Source: Oryzias latipes (Eukaryota; Chordata; Actinopteri; Beloniformes; Adrianichthyidae). Taken from it: a stretch of DNA of 64,000 bases. This document shows positions 11,555-23,463 of the stretch, one piece after another (positions within the stretch are counted from its first letter, which is position 1; each line of letters opens with the position of its first letter). The notes under the pieces were generated by a model. It saw nothing but the letters and a program-made list of their open reading frames with translations. It did no database searches and was not told the DNA's origin. Location of the stretch: contig NC_019879.2 of NCBI RefSeq assembly GCF_002234675.1, forward strand, positions 9,553,325 to 9,617,324, read 5' to 3'. Position numbers and translations under genes: made by a program.

Positions 11555-12264
11555 TTTTTTTAGCGATCTTCACAAAATTTCACGTTCACAAGCACAAGCT
11601 TAAGTCTACAACCACACCCAAGGTTTCGTTGACCTTCGACCTTGGGAAGAGGTCATCATCTTGAATTTTCAACAACAAAAATAATCACCTTTAGGATACC
11701 AGCTACAAATTGAAACTCCTCATAGGAATTTTAGTCTATCGCCTCCTAACTCCTCGAGCGTTATAAGGTGAAAAGATGCTGAATTTAGAAGTTGTCGATT
11801 TTGAACGGTGTTGGCATGGCGAGCTCGCAGCAGTGGCTTTCCCCTATTGCTCACACGTTTTTACCAAAAAATCTTGAAAGTTTAACGCTTGTGTTATCTT
11901 AGATGACCCCACCCTTACATTGACGTGTTATTCCTACCCTGACATAGGTGGATAAAGTTGGAAAGATTTCATGTAATCCATGGACACCAGTGAAGATCAC
12001 AAATCATTGAAGGAAAAAGGTTCAGAACACTGTGTAGTGGGTCCAGATGACCCAACTCCCAATGTTAAAATGCCTAGGATAGCACAAGGGTTACTACATG
12101 AATCTTCAGCTCAAGCTCAACGAAATGATATGGCATATGACATGATAATATTAGGACTGTGGGAGTGGTTAGCAAAAAAAACGCAGTTGTTATGCTATCC
12201 CCCAGGTGACAAAAATTAAAATGGTTGCTATGGAGATAAAACAAACAGAAAAGCTGCCATTTTA
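11555..12264. repeat. Family-3 repeat, copy 1 (hosts a MITE)
   Basis: Reverse complement of the copy at 51386-51915, sharing GTTTCGTTGACCTTCGACCT, GCCTCCTAACTC and GGTTGCTATGGAGATAAAAC. Interrupted by the 205-bp MITE at 11886-12090. Confidence 0.7.
11886..12090 (+). mobile_element. 205-bp piggyBac-like MITE, copy 2 (nested)
   Basis: Begins CGCTTGTGTTATCTTAG after TTAA and ends CTAGGATAGCACAAGGG before TTAC. Internally about 90% like copy 3 by eye. It sits inside an older family-3 repeat (11555-12264), whose halves continue on both sides. Confidence 0.8.
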
Positions 12265-13042
12265 AGAAAGAAAAAAAAACACTTTTATGGATTTGTCCCA
12301 TCCAACTCTGACCAGGATGGCAGGGGCATAGGGGGAGGGATGGGGGGGGGGGGTTAGGAGAGGGTGGGGATGGTTGATTGCGAGCAATACAAGGACACTC
12401 ACTGCATTAAATTAAGTCTGTATTAATGTTTCATTTGTCAAACAGTTGTATTTATTAATCTTCAGTCAGTTTTTTGGGGATTTATTTTGTAATACAATAG
12501 TATAAAAATATTTTCTTACAAATATTTTTAATATACTTGGTGTTATGACTCAAAAAATCCAGTAAATACTGACAGTGTTGATTGCTTCTAAGTTTTACTA
12601 CTGATGTTTTTATTTCGTTAGACAGGAAAAAAAACTATTGGAGGACGGACACAATGTTCATTTTTTTCTCCACAAACTTTTTCAATTAAATTCTGATGTA
12701 CATAGCTGACATAAATTAAATACATAGTCTGAAAGTGTGTTGTTGTTGTTCAGTCTAAACTACTGTTTTTATGTGAGCAAAAAGGAGAAGTATCAGCTTG
12801 TGTTTTCAGTTCCTTTGTAACGTTAGTTTCACAGAGAATTAAAAAAGTCCAGCACAAGTTTGAGTGTTAAAGGTAGTTATATCTTTACACCACACCCTCA
12901 CAGTAACTGATTAATGTCTGCTCTCAGATTTTGATTTAAAAATCCTTTCAATAGATAATCAGAGTAAAAAATGCAGTCACATTTTGTTTTCTTGGAAGTT
13001 AAATGAAAGGGAGACTTGTTTGAGTGTTCCTTGACCCTGAGA
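12265..13042 (-). other. Downstream side of tasl, probable 3' UTR
   Basis: Directly follows the tasl stop on the minus strand. AATAAA occurs at 12609-12614 (about 430 nt after the stop) and again near 12480; either could end the mRNA. A 13-G run lies near 12340. Confidence 0.45.
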
Positions 13043-13990
13043 TTACTCCTCTTTTTTCTCTGCAAGCTGCTCTGCGGATGCTTCATTTGAAAACTGCAGA
13101 AAGGGAGTGCTGATCTCACTTGACTGCATGTCACCAGCCACCCTCAGCAAGCAGCTCAGGACCATGTCCTTGGCCAAGCCGGCCTCCAGGTTACCTTCCC
13201 GACTGAGCTGCAAGGTGATCTGGTCCAGGCTGGTCAGGACGAGCTCTGAGCCCAGAAGAGGGAAAATGTTGCCTGCTTCAGAGGCCAGAGTTCCTTGCCT
13301 CTCCACATTCTCCATGATGTATTGCTGGTACAGATCCAAGATCTTTTGCTCCAGGTAATGGTTTAGAAGGGAGTTAGAAAATGGCCCTTCATGTCCTTGA
13401 AACAAAACACTCCAATCTCGACCGCTTCCCTGTCGCCAACGATTTGAACCTTTTCTTAAAGGATGCAGTTGCCCAGCCTGGAGAGCTTGTCCGAGCAGAG
13501 AATCCTCCTCATCTGGGGGGACGTCACAAGACTGGAGGAAAGGGCGGACAGCCTGTGCTTCAGGACAGACTCGTAGCTCGCTTTGGTTGGCTGACAGAGG
13601 CAGCACCTGGTCTCCTCCAATGTGGAGGTCGCTGTAGTTTTTGCAGATGCTCTGACAAGAGGAAGGAACCAAGAACGGGGCTTCCCCACCCGAGCAAGCC
13701 TGGGCTGGGATCTCTATTTTTGGAGAGATCTGTCTCGCTATGAGGATCCCCTGGAGATCCAAGGACTGCAAAGGAGAAATGTACAACTCCAGTGAAGCTG
13801 TGCTGTCTGCGGCACCTGCTTGTACCAGGGAACTTTGAACAGTAGGTGGAGGGAGTCTGATGGGGGCAGGCACAGGGGTTGGTTCAGGTGGACCATGAGC
13901 ACACTTCAAGGATGTCTGAAGAGCCGGTGGGTCATGCTCCTCAACCATGTCAAAGTACGTCATGCTCAGCAGTCGTCCTTCACACAGCAT
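13043..13990 (-). CDS. tasl: TLR adaptor interacting with SLC15A4 on the lysosome (TASL/CXorf21 homologue)
   Basis: A 315-residue protein from one exon; the human protein has about 301. In the known family, TASL sits on the endolysosome bound to the transporter SLC15A4 through its N-terminus and recruits IRF5 through a pLxIS motif downstream of TLR7/8/9. Seen here: an N-terminus starting MLCEGRLLSMTYFD, like the human MLSEG start; a near-identical family block LVPSSCQSICKNYSDLHIGG at residues 107-126; NHYLEQKILDLYQQYIM from residue 210; and LGSELVLTSLDQITLQLSRE at 246-265. I chose this ATG because it aligns with the human start and because a splice acceptor (polypyrimidine, ctgcag) ends 2 nt upstream. 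The longer frame to 14029 would read through that acceptor. The 5' UTR exon was not located. The C-terminal pLxIS site is altered (residues 297-301 read FLQFS), while ELYIS at 68-72 fits the consensus. Identity is confident; function is inferred. Confidence 0.9.
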   Translation of the reverse strand: MLCEGRLLSMTYFDMVEEHDPPALQTSLKCAHGPPEPTPVPAPIRLPPPTVQSSLVQAGAADSTASLELYISPLQSLDLQGILIARQISPKIEIPAQACSGGEAPFLVPSSCQSICKNYSDLHIGGDQVLPLSANQSELRVCPEAQAVRPFLQSCDVPPDEEDSLLGQALQAGQLHPLRKGSNRWRQGSGRDWSVLFQGHEGPFSNSLLNHYLEQKILDLYQQYIMENVERQGTLASEAGNIFPLLGSELVLTSLDQITLQLSREGNLEAGLAKDMVLSCLLRVAGDMQSSEISTPFLQFSNEASAEQLAEKKEE

Positions 13991-14204
13991 GGCTGCAGAA
14001 ATGGCAAAGAAATTATCAGAATAAAACATTCAGACTGGGTTTATTTCCTAACCTGAAAAAAAGTGTTGGAAAGTGTCAAAGCTAGAAGGAAAGGAAAATG
14101 TTGATTGAAAATATGTTTTAGAACCATGTCGTTTCGAGAGAGGCCACCTGTCAATTAAATATTGTACTGCTTAATACACCATAAAAAACTGTTGAAAATT
14201 TTAG

Positions 14205-14560
14205 ATGTTTAAAACCATTTGCGTCCTATTTGATATACACATTTCTGAGACCTCTATCTCAAAGCAGTATCAACATTTTTCTAAAAAAAACATTGTATAT
14301 AACTTATTCCATATTTTCTGCCCTGTAGTTCATCATCATTCCACTAGGGGCAGTAGATGGGCTCATTTCAGATGGCAGCTTCTATGAAATCTCAATAACA
14401 CTTTTGACAGGGAACGTTTTGCTAATTCTTCAAAACTTTATGGCGAGAATAACTCATCTATTGTTGTTCATTTTTAAATTACTACTTGTTGTATTGGAAG
14501 AATACAAAAATTGTTGATAATTAATTTGTCATAATCCAGTTACACCATGTTAAAAATGGG
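14205..14560. repeat. Family-4 repeat, copy 1
   Basis: Reverse complement of the copies at 59300-59640 and 62755-63105; shares ATTCCACTAGGGGCAGTAGA, CTGCCCTGTAGTTCATCATC and the CTCATTTCAGATGGC block. Confidence 0.65.
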
Positions 14561-15873
14561 TTGAACAAATTTGAAAATGTGGGTACGGTAAATAAAGTCC
14601 TGAATTCATTTATTTTTGCATCTACCCAAAACTTAATAAATCACCCAACATTAACAGGTCTATCCAAAACTATAACTATAACTATCTTTATTTCGCAAGA
14701 ACATATATTGTTTCTGGATTTTATCAAAGGGTTGAAAAAACATCTTAATTCCAACAAATTTGAATTTTCTGTCAAGTCTTTGATGTAGTGGGCTTTACAT
14801 GTTTAATCAGTAAAAATAAAATAAGAATAATTAAAAATAATAATAATTCATAATTCTTTGTCCATGTCTTACCTTAAAAAAGAGTCACAATCTGGATTCA
14901 CCGTATTATTCAATATTCTTTTAAAAACAAAAAATATTCAATGAATCTACAAAGAACAAGCCTGTATTATGGTTTCCACATTCTGAGTGCCTAGGACATC
15001 ATCTTTGTTCATTTATTTTAAACCCCGCTTAGAGGAAGTGAGAAGGTTCTTTTCCTCAGGTTTCATGCTCTCTCTGCATCCTCAATATCACAGCTGCTCT
15101 GATCTGGACTCTACCCAAATTCTCTTATTCTAATTATATTGCATTGCAGGCTGATATGCTTTGAGAATTATCTACATTTTTTTACAGTGCAATCAACTTT
15201 ATTTTTCTACACAAGGAGAATCTTACTAAATACATTAATAAATAGCCTGTGGAAAGAAACCACAGAGATTATTCAGAAGCCTGCACATGAATAGTATATC
15301 AGTGAATTGAAAGTAACAAGCATAAATTTCACTTTTTGTTCCCTTAATGGTGACCACTAATTCAGAATAGTTAAGAGGTTATGGGGAAATTTTTCTTTTT
15401 CATGCTCATTTTTTGTGCTGTCTAAAGCAGTTTTTTCATCATCTAAATTTCTTTGCAACACAGCTCCTTTGCCTTCCTCCTGTCAGGTTTTTGACAATAC
15501 TACAGCACTGAGACTGTTATTACTAGAATGATTTATGAGTTACGTTTGAATGCAGATATAAAAAAAGTTAGTGTACATGCTACACATCATAGTACTCTAA
15601 CACCTGGAGAACAGGGTGGGTATCTGTGGTCCTGTAAGAAACTGATTTGAAAAACTATAGGACAGGAAATTCCCCATGTTAACAACAGTAGCAGACAAGA
15701 ATGAAGCGCGGAGTTCCCCAGGGTTCTGTCCTAAGACTGCTTCAATTGTTCGGTCACAATCTTTCACTATATTAGTTACTAAAAATTGGAAGACATGCAA
15801 ATGACAGATATTTACATTATGTCACCAGGTAACCAGTGATTTGTACAGTAACTTGGTGAATGCAATGAGGAGA
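14561..15873. other. No gene recognised
   Basis: AT-rich. The non-coding 5' exon(s) of tasl, which must lie upstream on the minus strand, could be here but were not identified. Confidence 0.4.
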
Positions 15874-15877
15874 TTAA

Positions 15878-16678
15878 AGACCCTCTCCAGTAAAAATTGT
15901 ATTTTTGGTGTTTTTAACATGTTCTTATGGGATTTTTTTCCCCGATTCCGGTGGATATATATTAAGAAAATTAAACTCAAATAACCTTTCTAAGTATTTC
16001 TTTATTCATATCGATGTGTATTTATTTCATGTGTGCAATATTTCATTTCATGTGTACAGTACTCAAACTCATTTCATGTGTGCAATATTTATCTTTTTTT
16101 TACTGTACAGTCTTTGGTATTATTTATTTTTAATATTTATTAGAAAAGAGCTGCTGGAAACAATTTCATTGTGCACTGCACAATGACAATAAAAGATTCT
16201 GATCTGATTCTGATGTGAATCAGGAGCAGACGAAAAAGTGCTGTTTTGGAAAGTATTTGTTATGTAGAAATTACGCTGGGTAAGCCACAAGCTCCCTGCT
16301 CCGCTCCTTTCTGATGCATCCACTTGTGGACAACTAGATCCATCTACATCTTTGCTTTCCTTGTCCAAGCTGGTATCTGGCTCAAAACAGTGGAGCTGAA
16401 TAGCCACAATATTATTGCTTATCATTGTTGTCGCACCAGTAACGTTGGGTTCCATTTAACCCATCACTCCGTTTACTCCATGCCACCAGTCAACAGTACT
16501 GCCCACAGCTCAGACATAAATTTCTAATGATCTACTGCTGCTCTGCAGAAATTATGTCCTAGAAGACGGCACAGTTCTTTTGTTTGTTTGTTTGTTTTTT
16601 CAAATAACGGCATATTCATAGTAAAAAGACCACTGGGAATGCTTTAAAAATAGATCAAAAGATGATCGGGGTGGGACT
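15878..16678 (-). mobile_element. Family-1 TTAA element, copy B, split by a LINE end
   Basis: Starts AGACCCTCTCC after TTAA (15874-15877) and ends GGGGTGGGACT before TCAA. The family ORF reads on the minus strand from 16425 (DKESKDVDGSSCPQVDASE and onward). Interrupted at 16019-16211. Confidence 0.75.
16019..16211 (+). mobile_element. LINE 3' end nested in family-1 copy B
   Basis: Ends in AATAAAAGATTCTGATCTGATTCT, a LINE-type tail preceded by ATTGTGCACTGCACAATGAC. The host element resumes directly after it. The 6-bp GATGTG at 16013-16018 recurs at 16212-16217 as a likely target duplication. Confidence 0.65.
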
Positions 16679-17249
16679 TCAATATGCCAACATTTTCTTC
16701 AATTACAAAAGTTTGATAACTCTCTTTGGACCCAAAAATAAATGAATATATGTTACCACAGAACTTTAATAAAATGATTTAAATCACTAGTAAGACCAGA
16801 AATTTGGTTGTGGTGATGGACAAAGACCTACCGGAAAATTAAAAAAACAAACATTTAGGTAACAGGATAATCTTACCATAATCTTAAAATCATGTCACGT
16901 TTAAAAAACTTTGACGTCCCAGCAGGACCTAACCAAATCCATGTATTTATCTTTAGTCTATTGTTGTAACATTGTCTATCTAAAAGTCAATTAGACTGAA
17001 GATTATCCAGAATTATGATATTAAATTCTCACCAAACCAAAAACATAGATAATATTGGTTCAGATTTGATAAGGTCTTTACTCTTGCTGCCTGTTTGTCA
17101 GAGATACCCAGAATGAAACTACAAAACCACTGAGGTCATCTGAGTCATTTCTTTAACAGTTTGCAGAGGTAACCCAGACAAGAAGAAGCTGCCTTTAGCT
17201 TCCATGCTCCATACTTCTGGAATAGACTTCCTGAAGGCCTCAGAAGAGC

Positions 17250-17973
<724 letters not shown>

Positions 17974-20045
17974 TAAGGAGCATCTGTTCCTAGCAACCTA
18001 TAAAGTTTCTTCTTCGCTGTTTCTTTGTCTTTTATATTTTATTTCCTTCTAAAGTTTCATTTTAATAGACTTAAATAATTCCTTTAAAATGCTTTTTATC
18101 ATCCTTATAAAACATTGACATTTTCTTGGATATGTATATAAAACATGTTTCTCCTGTACCTGTTTAAAACTGGAAGTTCATATTAAAGGTCAGCATGTGA
18201 CCACAAAAAAATAGTTTTTTTAAATGTTAAATAAATAAAGCTATGTAAATAAATGTTTTTTTTTTTAATTCCTTCACTAGAAGTCTGTGGAGGACCGCAA
18301 GAGACAAATCGAAACAAATATGTACGCCATTAAATTATTAGATTGTCAATATTTAATAAAATTGTCATTAAATATATAAAATTGAACAACAATAAATAAA
18401 TGTTCAAATATATGGGGCAATAAAATATTAAAATAGGCATTTAAAAGCTAATTTAAAGTTTTCAAGACATATTTAAATATTTCATGGTCAAATGTGGGTT
18501 GGTATGGAAGTCCTCAAGCGACAAATAGAAATAAATGTATACCCCATTAAATTATTAAATAAACATGTCATTAATTATTTAAAATTTTCATTCAATAAGT
18601 AAAATTAGAAATCACTAAACAAAATTGGAACTCAATAAATAAATATTTAAATATATATGGCATTAAAATATTAAGGTAGCTATTAAAAAGCACATGAAAA
18701 CATTTTATGATATATTTAATTATTTTGTAATCAAGTAAAGGCTGAATATAACAAATTGAAATGAATATATTTAATATGAAATTCTTAAATAAATGTGTTC
18801 TTAATAATTTTTGAATTGAAATAAATAGTGCGTTCCAATGACGATCTGTTGTTCGCTGTTCCGTCTGCTCATACAGACCTGGGAAAAAAGGCTTTTGTCT
18901 TTTCTGTCCCCTACACATGGATCACTCTACAAAAAAATGGAAATTAAAATTTCTCATTCCTCTAAATATTTTTAAAGACAGGCTGGAACGGAGTACAAAG
19001 TCATTATTGACTGGACCTGTTATACATAAGCTTTCATTTTTATTTACTTTATGTTTTAAATGTTAACATTTTATTTGTAAATCTAATTTATTGTTTCCTC
19101 CTAGCCAGGACTCCTTGGTAAAAGAAAAATCTTTAAAAAAAAAATAAGAATTGAAAGTGGAAATCAATTAATAAATGTGTATTTATAAATGGCATTAAAA
19201 TATTAAAATAGCCATTTAAAAGCACATTTAAATATTTCATGACATGTTTAATTATTTCACATATATTTAAAATTTATTTATTCATTTCCAATTTTTTTAG
19301 TTATAGAAAATAAATTATTTAAAAAAATTCAATTAGTCTCTTGCGGTCCTCCATAGAAGTCTGAAGGAACCTTTGAAATTAAAGAAAACAACAATCAGAT
19401 CATAGCAGAAAAGGTGAAATGTGTCAAATGTGGTGAAACTTCTCAGGATGTATTTATAGTTTGGTGGGTTTTTCCAACATGAAAACCCCTCAAATTTATA
19501 ACTGGCTTAGGTTCTACGCTGCTCTTTAAATTTCCCTAACACAACAGAAGGAAACCAGAGAGGAAGTGCTGCATTATTGAAACACAGGAAACTTAAGAAA
19601 TAAGGCAACTTAATTTTAAACTCTATAAGTCTTCTAGTAACTTTTTTTTTAAGTTTAATCACTTGTACTTTTAAAAAATACGTTTTGCTAAGAATGTATT
19701 CATTTGACTTTTTTTTTTTTGCTTCAATTACTTAAATCCAAATATATTCTTGATGAAAGAATGTCCTTCACATGGAGTAAAACCAAGGGTTTCTTCTTAT
19801 TTAAATGTACTTTGTCTCCTTAATTGCATATTTTTGCTTTGGATAATGCTGGGGTGTAGAGTTACTGTCTTCAGATGCATTAGTGTTGCTGAGCAACACA
19901 GGACAACACTGAGATCAGGTGTAGCATCTGTTTCAGACCCGCTTTGGCTTTTGAGGGCTAACACGTCTGCTTTGACAATTTCAGCAGTCTGGACAGCAAT
20001 GATATGGAGATTCTTCTCACACTCGAGGCAGTCTGAGAGCAAACC
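17974..20045. other. No gene; very AT-rich repeats
   Basis: 18290-19350 carries short phrases repeated several times (ATTAAATTATTA, AAATATTAAAATAG, CATTTAAAAGCAC, CTTGCGGTCCTCCATAGAAG), so this is a degraded repeat, not coding. 19500-20045 is the likely upstream side of the C13orf42-like gene. Confidence 0.4.
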
Positions 20046-20063
20046 ATGAAAGAGACAGTTTGA
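20046..20063 (+). other. Upstream ORF (MKETV*) before the C13orf42-like ATG
   Basis: An ATG with A at -3 opens a five-codon frame that stops at 20061-20063, leaving 3 nt before the main ATG at 20067. If this stretch is in the mRNA, it could lower translation or force reinitiation. Transcript extent is not proven. Confidence 0.4.
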
Positions 20064-20066
20064 AGA

Positions 20067-20468
20067 ATGTTCAAGAAGATCAATAATGTGTTTCGTCCCA
20101 ACCACCATGGGCACAGGGGCCAGGATGCTGGGGCCAAACAGGACTACCACAGCGCCTGCACGGTCAGACTGGTCCGCAGCACATCCATGTTGGTGGTGGG
20201 GGAGAAAAGATACACAGCCGAAGGTTCAACTTTAAAGAGGAGCAAAAGTACGGTGAGCATAGAGTCGACTCTGTATTACTATCAGAGACAGGAGGACCGG
20301 GTCTGGCTGTACTCTCAGAGTCAGAACTGCTTGGAGTACTTGGAGGCACTGGTGGCTCTGAGGAGGCAGTACAACAAGAGTGTGAGTGACCTCGAGAGCC
20401 AAGAGGCCAAATCTACTTTGTGTACAAAGAAGAAACAGGCACCTCCACCACCGCAGAAGGACCCACCT
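20067..20468 (+). CDS. C13orf42: C13orf42-like coding exon 1
   Basis: Encodes residues 1-134, phase 0 at the donor (CCACCT|gtaagg). It holds the MFKKI N-terminus, the basic-Ser motifs RSTSM and RSKSTVS, and the proline run at its 3' end. A five-codon upstream ORF sits 3 nt before this ATG. The transcript start was not located. Confidence 0.8.
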
Positions 20469-22351
20469 GTAAGGATAAAAGCAAATATTTAACAATTCTA
20501 GATAGTCACCAAAGTCCGACCTGTTCCATCTTTTACCACAGAAACCAGCAGCCAAACCCTCAACCCCTCTGGTTCCCAACGAGGAAGACACTCTGCAGTT
20601 CTTTGATGCAGTGATCGCCAGCTGTGACAAGGAACCTGTGCAAAAACCCTACAGGGATAATGGACATGCGGATGTGGATTTCATAGGTCAGTCTATTTTT
20701 TACCGATTCTGTGAGCTTCCTGTCTTAGGATAAAACAAAAATAGAATGCGATTTAGTTTTTTATTTAGTTTTTCTCAACAAGAAAGGCAGCTTTAGGGTT
20801 TGTTTTGTGATGGAAACACATTGAAATAAATCCTCGAGCAGCATGGCGCTATACCTGCCCCTATCCCTGACGCTCCCTTTTTACCTGCCTCTGCTCCTGC
20901 CGTCCTGTTCAGACTGCCCTTGACAAAAACAACCTTTTTTACAAAACATTTTTGTTGTTTTCATCTCCATAGCAACCGTTTTAGTTTTTGGATGCCTGGG
21001 GGTGACGAACATGTCTGTTAAATTTTTAGAAGAATTGGCGAAAGTAAACTTTTGGATTTCCTTGGCAACAGGATTTTTTGTTAACCATGCACACACTTCT
21101 AATACAAACATCTAGTATGTCACATAGAATTGTTCAGCTTGAGTCAAGGATTCATGTATAACATTTTTACAATGTTCTGGTAAATAATCTGCGAGCAACT
21201 GAGGAACGCCACTGTTGTGAGCTTGCCACATTAACGTCATTCAAACTTTACAAACCTGAAAACCAACATTTCTTCCCTAGTAGCTTCCAAATTATGCTGG
21301 AAATGTTAGGAAGAAATGAATCAAAATCTCCAGAAGTTTACATTTGTAGAAAGCAACAAAGCTGATTTTTTTTGTGTAAAATTTGAGATGGCGGCCTCTT
21401 TCGGAGGTCAACAGTCAACAAAACATAGTATACATAGTATACTAGTATAGTATACTATGTATACTATAGTATACATAGTAAACATAGTATAGTTGCCGAT
21501 TTAACCATGTGTGTTCAATTTTTTAAAGATCGCTTGAACTAAAGGTTGTCTAAAGACTTTAGACAGCCTTTGATTTAGGATTAAAATAGGGTGATAGTAC
21601 CAAAACCTTTCATACAACATGAAGTATGTTTACCTTATTTGAAATGTGTTTTTTCTGCTGTGTCTTTATTGTTTTTATAACTTCTTCTTTGTTGTCTAAC
21701 ACAGTTTAATAAAGTTTTCAAATTTACTGTTTAAATTGCAACATTTTTATTGCTTAATTCTTTGTCTTCTGAAATCTGATTTCATTTATTTGGTTTTTGA
21801 TGCACTGGTGCCTTTTCTCAGATCTTTTAGTGTTTACTGAAATGTTATCTTCATATACGTTTTTCCATATGTTCAGCCTAATGATTAAAAACTGCATTAA
21901 TTTAGGATTTTCTGTCCTCCCAGAATAATCTAGCAGCGCAGGAAATTGTTCATAGCACTAAAATTGCACAACCATTACACAGTTATCCCCATGGCATGAA
22001 ACCACAATTGTTCTACTTTTAACTGACGGTTTTTTACATTCCACCTTAATTTAAAATTAGGTTTGCACCACTATGAGCCAAATTTTCCTTTGTATTCCTC
22101 TCACAGTGGCGTCGAGCTCGACTGAGCACGACCTTCACTCCAACTGGGTGTTGAAGGTCCCTCGAGTTGCAGATGGTTCCACACAGCCAGCAGTTAGAGA
22201 CAGTGCCATTGAAAAAGTCCCAAAGAAGAAGAACCAGAGCGGATCTACAAGCAGCAGACTGCGTCTTCAGAGGAACCCCATCCACCTGCCCAAAGTGGTG
22301 GAGAGCGCCTTCCAGACGCTGCGCTTCAAGCCCAAACTAAAAAAGCAGTGA
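20067..22351 (+). CDS. C13orf42: C13orf42-like protein, three exons, 263 aa
   Basis: Joined exons 20067-20468, 20542-20686 and 22107-22351 give one open frame of 263 residues. Junctions are CCT|gtaagg, cacag|AAA, ATAG|gtcagt and cacag|TGG, and phases match. I recognise it as a homologue of human C13orf42, whose function is unknown. Shared blocks are the MFKKI start, LVRSTSM (35-41), a Ser-rich SKSTVSIESTLYYY stretch (near 60-72), a 'Y-Q-EDR-W-YS' stretch followed by a short helical segment, FFDAVIASCD in exon 2, DVDF...EHDLHSNWVLKVPR across exons 2-3, and NPIHLPKVVESAF near the end. No signal peptide, membrane segment or known domain is visible. There is a proline run (about 125-134) and a very basic C-terminus. 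It appears shorter than the human protein. Convergent with rnaseh2b, as expected from human 13q14.3. Homology is fairly sure; the role is unknown. Confidence 0.8.
20542..20686 (+). CDS. C13orf42: C13orf42-like coding exon 2
   Basis: Encodes residues 135-182 plus the first base of the next codon. Flanked by ttttaccacag and gtcagt. The intron before it is only 73 nt. Contains the conserved FFDAVIASCD helix and the acidic HADVDF segment. Confidence 0.8.
20938..21545. repeat. Family-3 repeat, copy 2, in C13orf42-like intron 2
   Basis: Shares CTCCATAGCAACCGTTTTAG, GGTGACGAACATGTC, TTTTTAGAAGAATTGGC and the GGTCAACAGTCAAC block with the 51.4-kb copy. It has gained a palindromic ATAGTATAC tract at 21421-21492. 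Confidence 0.7.
21421..21492. repeat. Palindromic ATAGTATAC tract
   Basis: Repeats of CATAGTATA and its complement TATACTATG in alternating orientation, able to fold into hairpins. Sits within a family-3 copy in an intron; absent from the other two copies. Confidence 0.8.
22107..22351 (+). CDS. C13orf42: C13orf42-like coding exon 3 (stop TGA)
   Basis: Encodes residues 183-263 after a pyrimidine-rich acceptor (ttcctctcacag). Carries the best-conserved block EHDLHSNWVLKVPR, a Lys-rich linker, NPIHLPKVVESAFQTLRF and the stop after a basic tail. The preceding 1.42-kb intron contains a family-3 repeat with a palindromic AT tract. Confidence 0.85.
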
Positions 22352-23463
22352 AGCTCGATGGGCATCTGAAACATAAGCCCCCGCCACAATGCTTGAACAC
22401 TTCTTTGCTCAGGAGTTGTATTCAGCAAACTTCTTTGTGAACATTTAACATTTTACTTAAAGGAAAAGATTCAAAAAAATCACACTCTCAATGAGCAAAA
22501 TGAGCTCGGATTTCCACTCTGGGACACAAATCCAGGACACAGAGACTCTGAAACATTTTTTTTTTACTTTTGTTTAACGCCTTTCTCTGCTGTGGCACAA
22601 GAACATAAAAGATATGGCCTTAGTTTTTACATTTTTTTGAACAAATTAACATTTTCACACTTGATTTCAGTCATGAACATTAGGATTTTAACAAGGACGG
22701 CATGAGGTTTGAAAATGCTGCACAAAGAAAAAAGAAAGGATGCTTCCAGTCAAAGGGCTTTTTGAGCTGAACAATTTAAGGGAAACGTTCAAAACTGTGG
22801 CAGCTCTGTAGTTCTGCCCGATTACAGTTAAAAGTTTTCAACCTGAGCGTCTCCTCTGCTTCAAAGTGTCAATGCCAACTGTAAAACACAAAAATGGCTT
22901 CCATTTAAGCGCTCAGCCCTTCGCACAAAAGGGTTTTATTCTACTGGCAGAATTCACGGCTTAACTGATCTGAGCGCCTCCGACTCCAGAGCCTCCATTA
23001 CAACCAATCTTGCTTAATTTAATCAGAGTTCAACTTTAGAGTTTTGTTGCATTAACCTGAAGACCTCTGTGGCATCTGGCAATGCCGTTTGTGTTTAAAC
23101 TCTTGTTTTTTAAGTGTAAGATGCATTAAAAAATGACTTTGAGCTCTTAACACTAACAGAAAAAAGAACTTTGTACTGAAGTGCACTTATGTCTTACTTT
23201 CAATCTATTTTCTCCTGTTTTTCCTCATGATTTCATTAAATGTAATTAAAATGCAAACCAAAGACAGTGTTTTTCCTTTCTACTCCCCCAGTGGAGGCTT
23301 TTCATTTTGCAGTACAGCATTCTGCACTTCAGGGCAGAGAAAGGAAGCCTCTTCGGTTAGGTAATGCTAAATCATTTGAGTTGTAGCCCAACTTTGACAT
23401 AACAGCCAAATGAAATCCTGAGGAAAAACACAATTAAGCAGTCCAACTAAATATCAGATTTAA
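22352..23463 (+). other. Probable 3' UTR of the C13orf42-like gene
   Basis: Follows the TGA at 22349-22351; ATTAAA variants occur near 23130 and 23235. No ORF of interest. Confidence 0.4.

Noticed and set aside
13381-13743. A 120-codon plus-strand ORF
   Set aside because: Lies entirely antisense to tasl; the minus frame has clear homology.
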